NCBI GenBank assembly: GCA_020431945.1
Contig: JAGQHH010000546.1
Location: forward strand, 1 to 13,514
Direction: 5' to 3'
DNA: 13,514 bases
Source: Cyanobacteria bacterium HKST-UBA02
GTDB lineage: Bacteria; Cyanobacteriota; Vampirovibrionia; Obscuribacterales; Obscuribacteraceae
A model generated the notes under the pieces. That model searched no databases. It worked only from the letters and a program-made list of their open reading frames with translations, and was not told the DNA's origin. Position 1 is the first letter of the stretch. Every line of letters starts with the position of its first letter. A program made the translations under genes and the position numbers. Below are positions 13,377 to 13,514 of the stretch, one piece after another.

Positions 13377-13514
13377 ATGCCTGAGATTTCGGTTGTCATT
13401 CCCGCTTACAACGAAGAGCTCCGCCTGCCGGCGACCTTGAGCTCGGTCCATTCCTATATGTCGGAGCTTGCCGATAAGGAGCGCAGCTTCGAGATCCTGG
13501 TGGTGGACGACGGC
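13377..13514 (+). CDS. Family 2 glycosyltransferase, polyprenyl-phosphate glycosyltransferase type, 3' partial
   Basis: 46 residues are visible before the window ends. ISVVIPAYNEELRLPATL at the N-terminus and FEILVVDDG at the edge are the first two nucleotide-sugar-binding strands of GT-A fold family 2 enzymes; VVDDG is the first Asp motif that contacts the nucleotide. The spacing between the two, and the RLP-x-TL sequence, are most like the dolichyl/undecaprenyl-phosphate glucosyl- or mannosyltransferase group, which charges a polyprenyl phosphate with a sugar at the inner membrane face. ATG 13377 is the only sensible start because the first strand begins four residues later. It lies 30 bases after the upstream stop. 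The acceptor and any C-terminal membrane helices are outside the window. Confidence 0.9.
   Translation, partial: MPEISVVIPAYNEELRLPATLSSVHSYMSELADKERSFEILVVDDG

Overview
The window is bacterial chromosome with densely packed protein genes and SD-type starts. GC looks moderately high (upper 50s percent by eye, not computed). No tRNA, rRNA, CRISPR array, transposase or phage module is visible. The organism cannot be fixed from the sequence. MutS2 with a gamma-carbonic anhydrase, and giant cysteine-free Gln/Gly-rich proteins with TPR-like repeats, would suit an environmental lineage such as the non-photosynthetic Cyanobacteriota (Vampirovibrionia/Obscuribacterales), but this is a low-confidence guess.

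Left part (1-4195), conserved housekeeping genes: the 3' end of an alpha/beta hydrolase of the monoacylglycerol lipase/lysophospholipase type; a convergent gamma-class carbonic anhydrase-like hexapeptide-repeat protein; then a roughly 245-base divergent intergenic region with three overlapping perfect inverted repeats. After it come a 95-residue protein with a winged-helix-like pattern and mutS2. The two overlap: conserved MutS2 N-terminal sequence lies upstream of the first ATG/GTG/TTG in its frame, so initiation is probably at a CTG that overlaps the upstream stop codon.

Central and right part (4196-13346), the unusual section: two long genes in tandem. The first encodes 1941 residues with no cysteine: three Gly/Gln/Asp-rich linkers separating helical, partly TPR-like segments, a hydrophobic block of about three helices near two-thirds of the chain, a long C-terminal region and an Ala/Glu-rich terminal helix. 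The second has the same plan (disordered N-tail, helical/TPR-like and coiled-coil region, Gly/Ala-rich hydrophobic block, C-terminal tail) but is split by one in-frame amber codon at 12222. Read through, it would make 1010 residues with one cysteine. I recognise neither protein as a named family. The shared layout, similar SD-to-start arrangement and a short shared N-terminal motif suggest a distantly related pair, perhaps exported or membrane-spanning.

Right edge (13377-13514): the N-terminus of a family 2 glycosyltransferase (polyprenyl-phosphate glycosyltransferase type), preceded immediately by a perfect 7-bp hairpin that overlaps a -10-like element.
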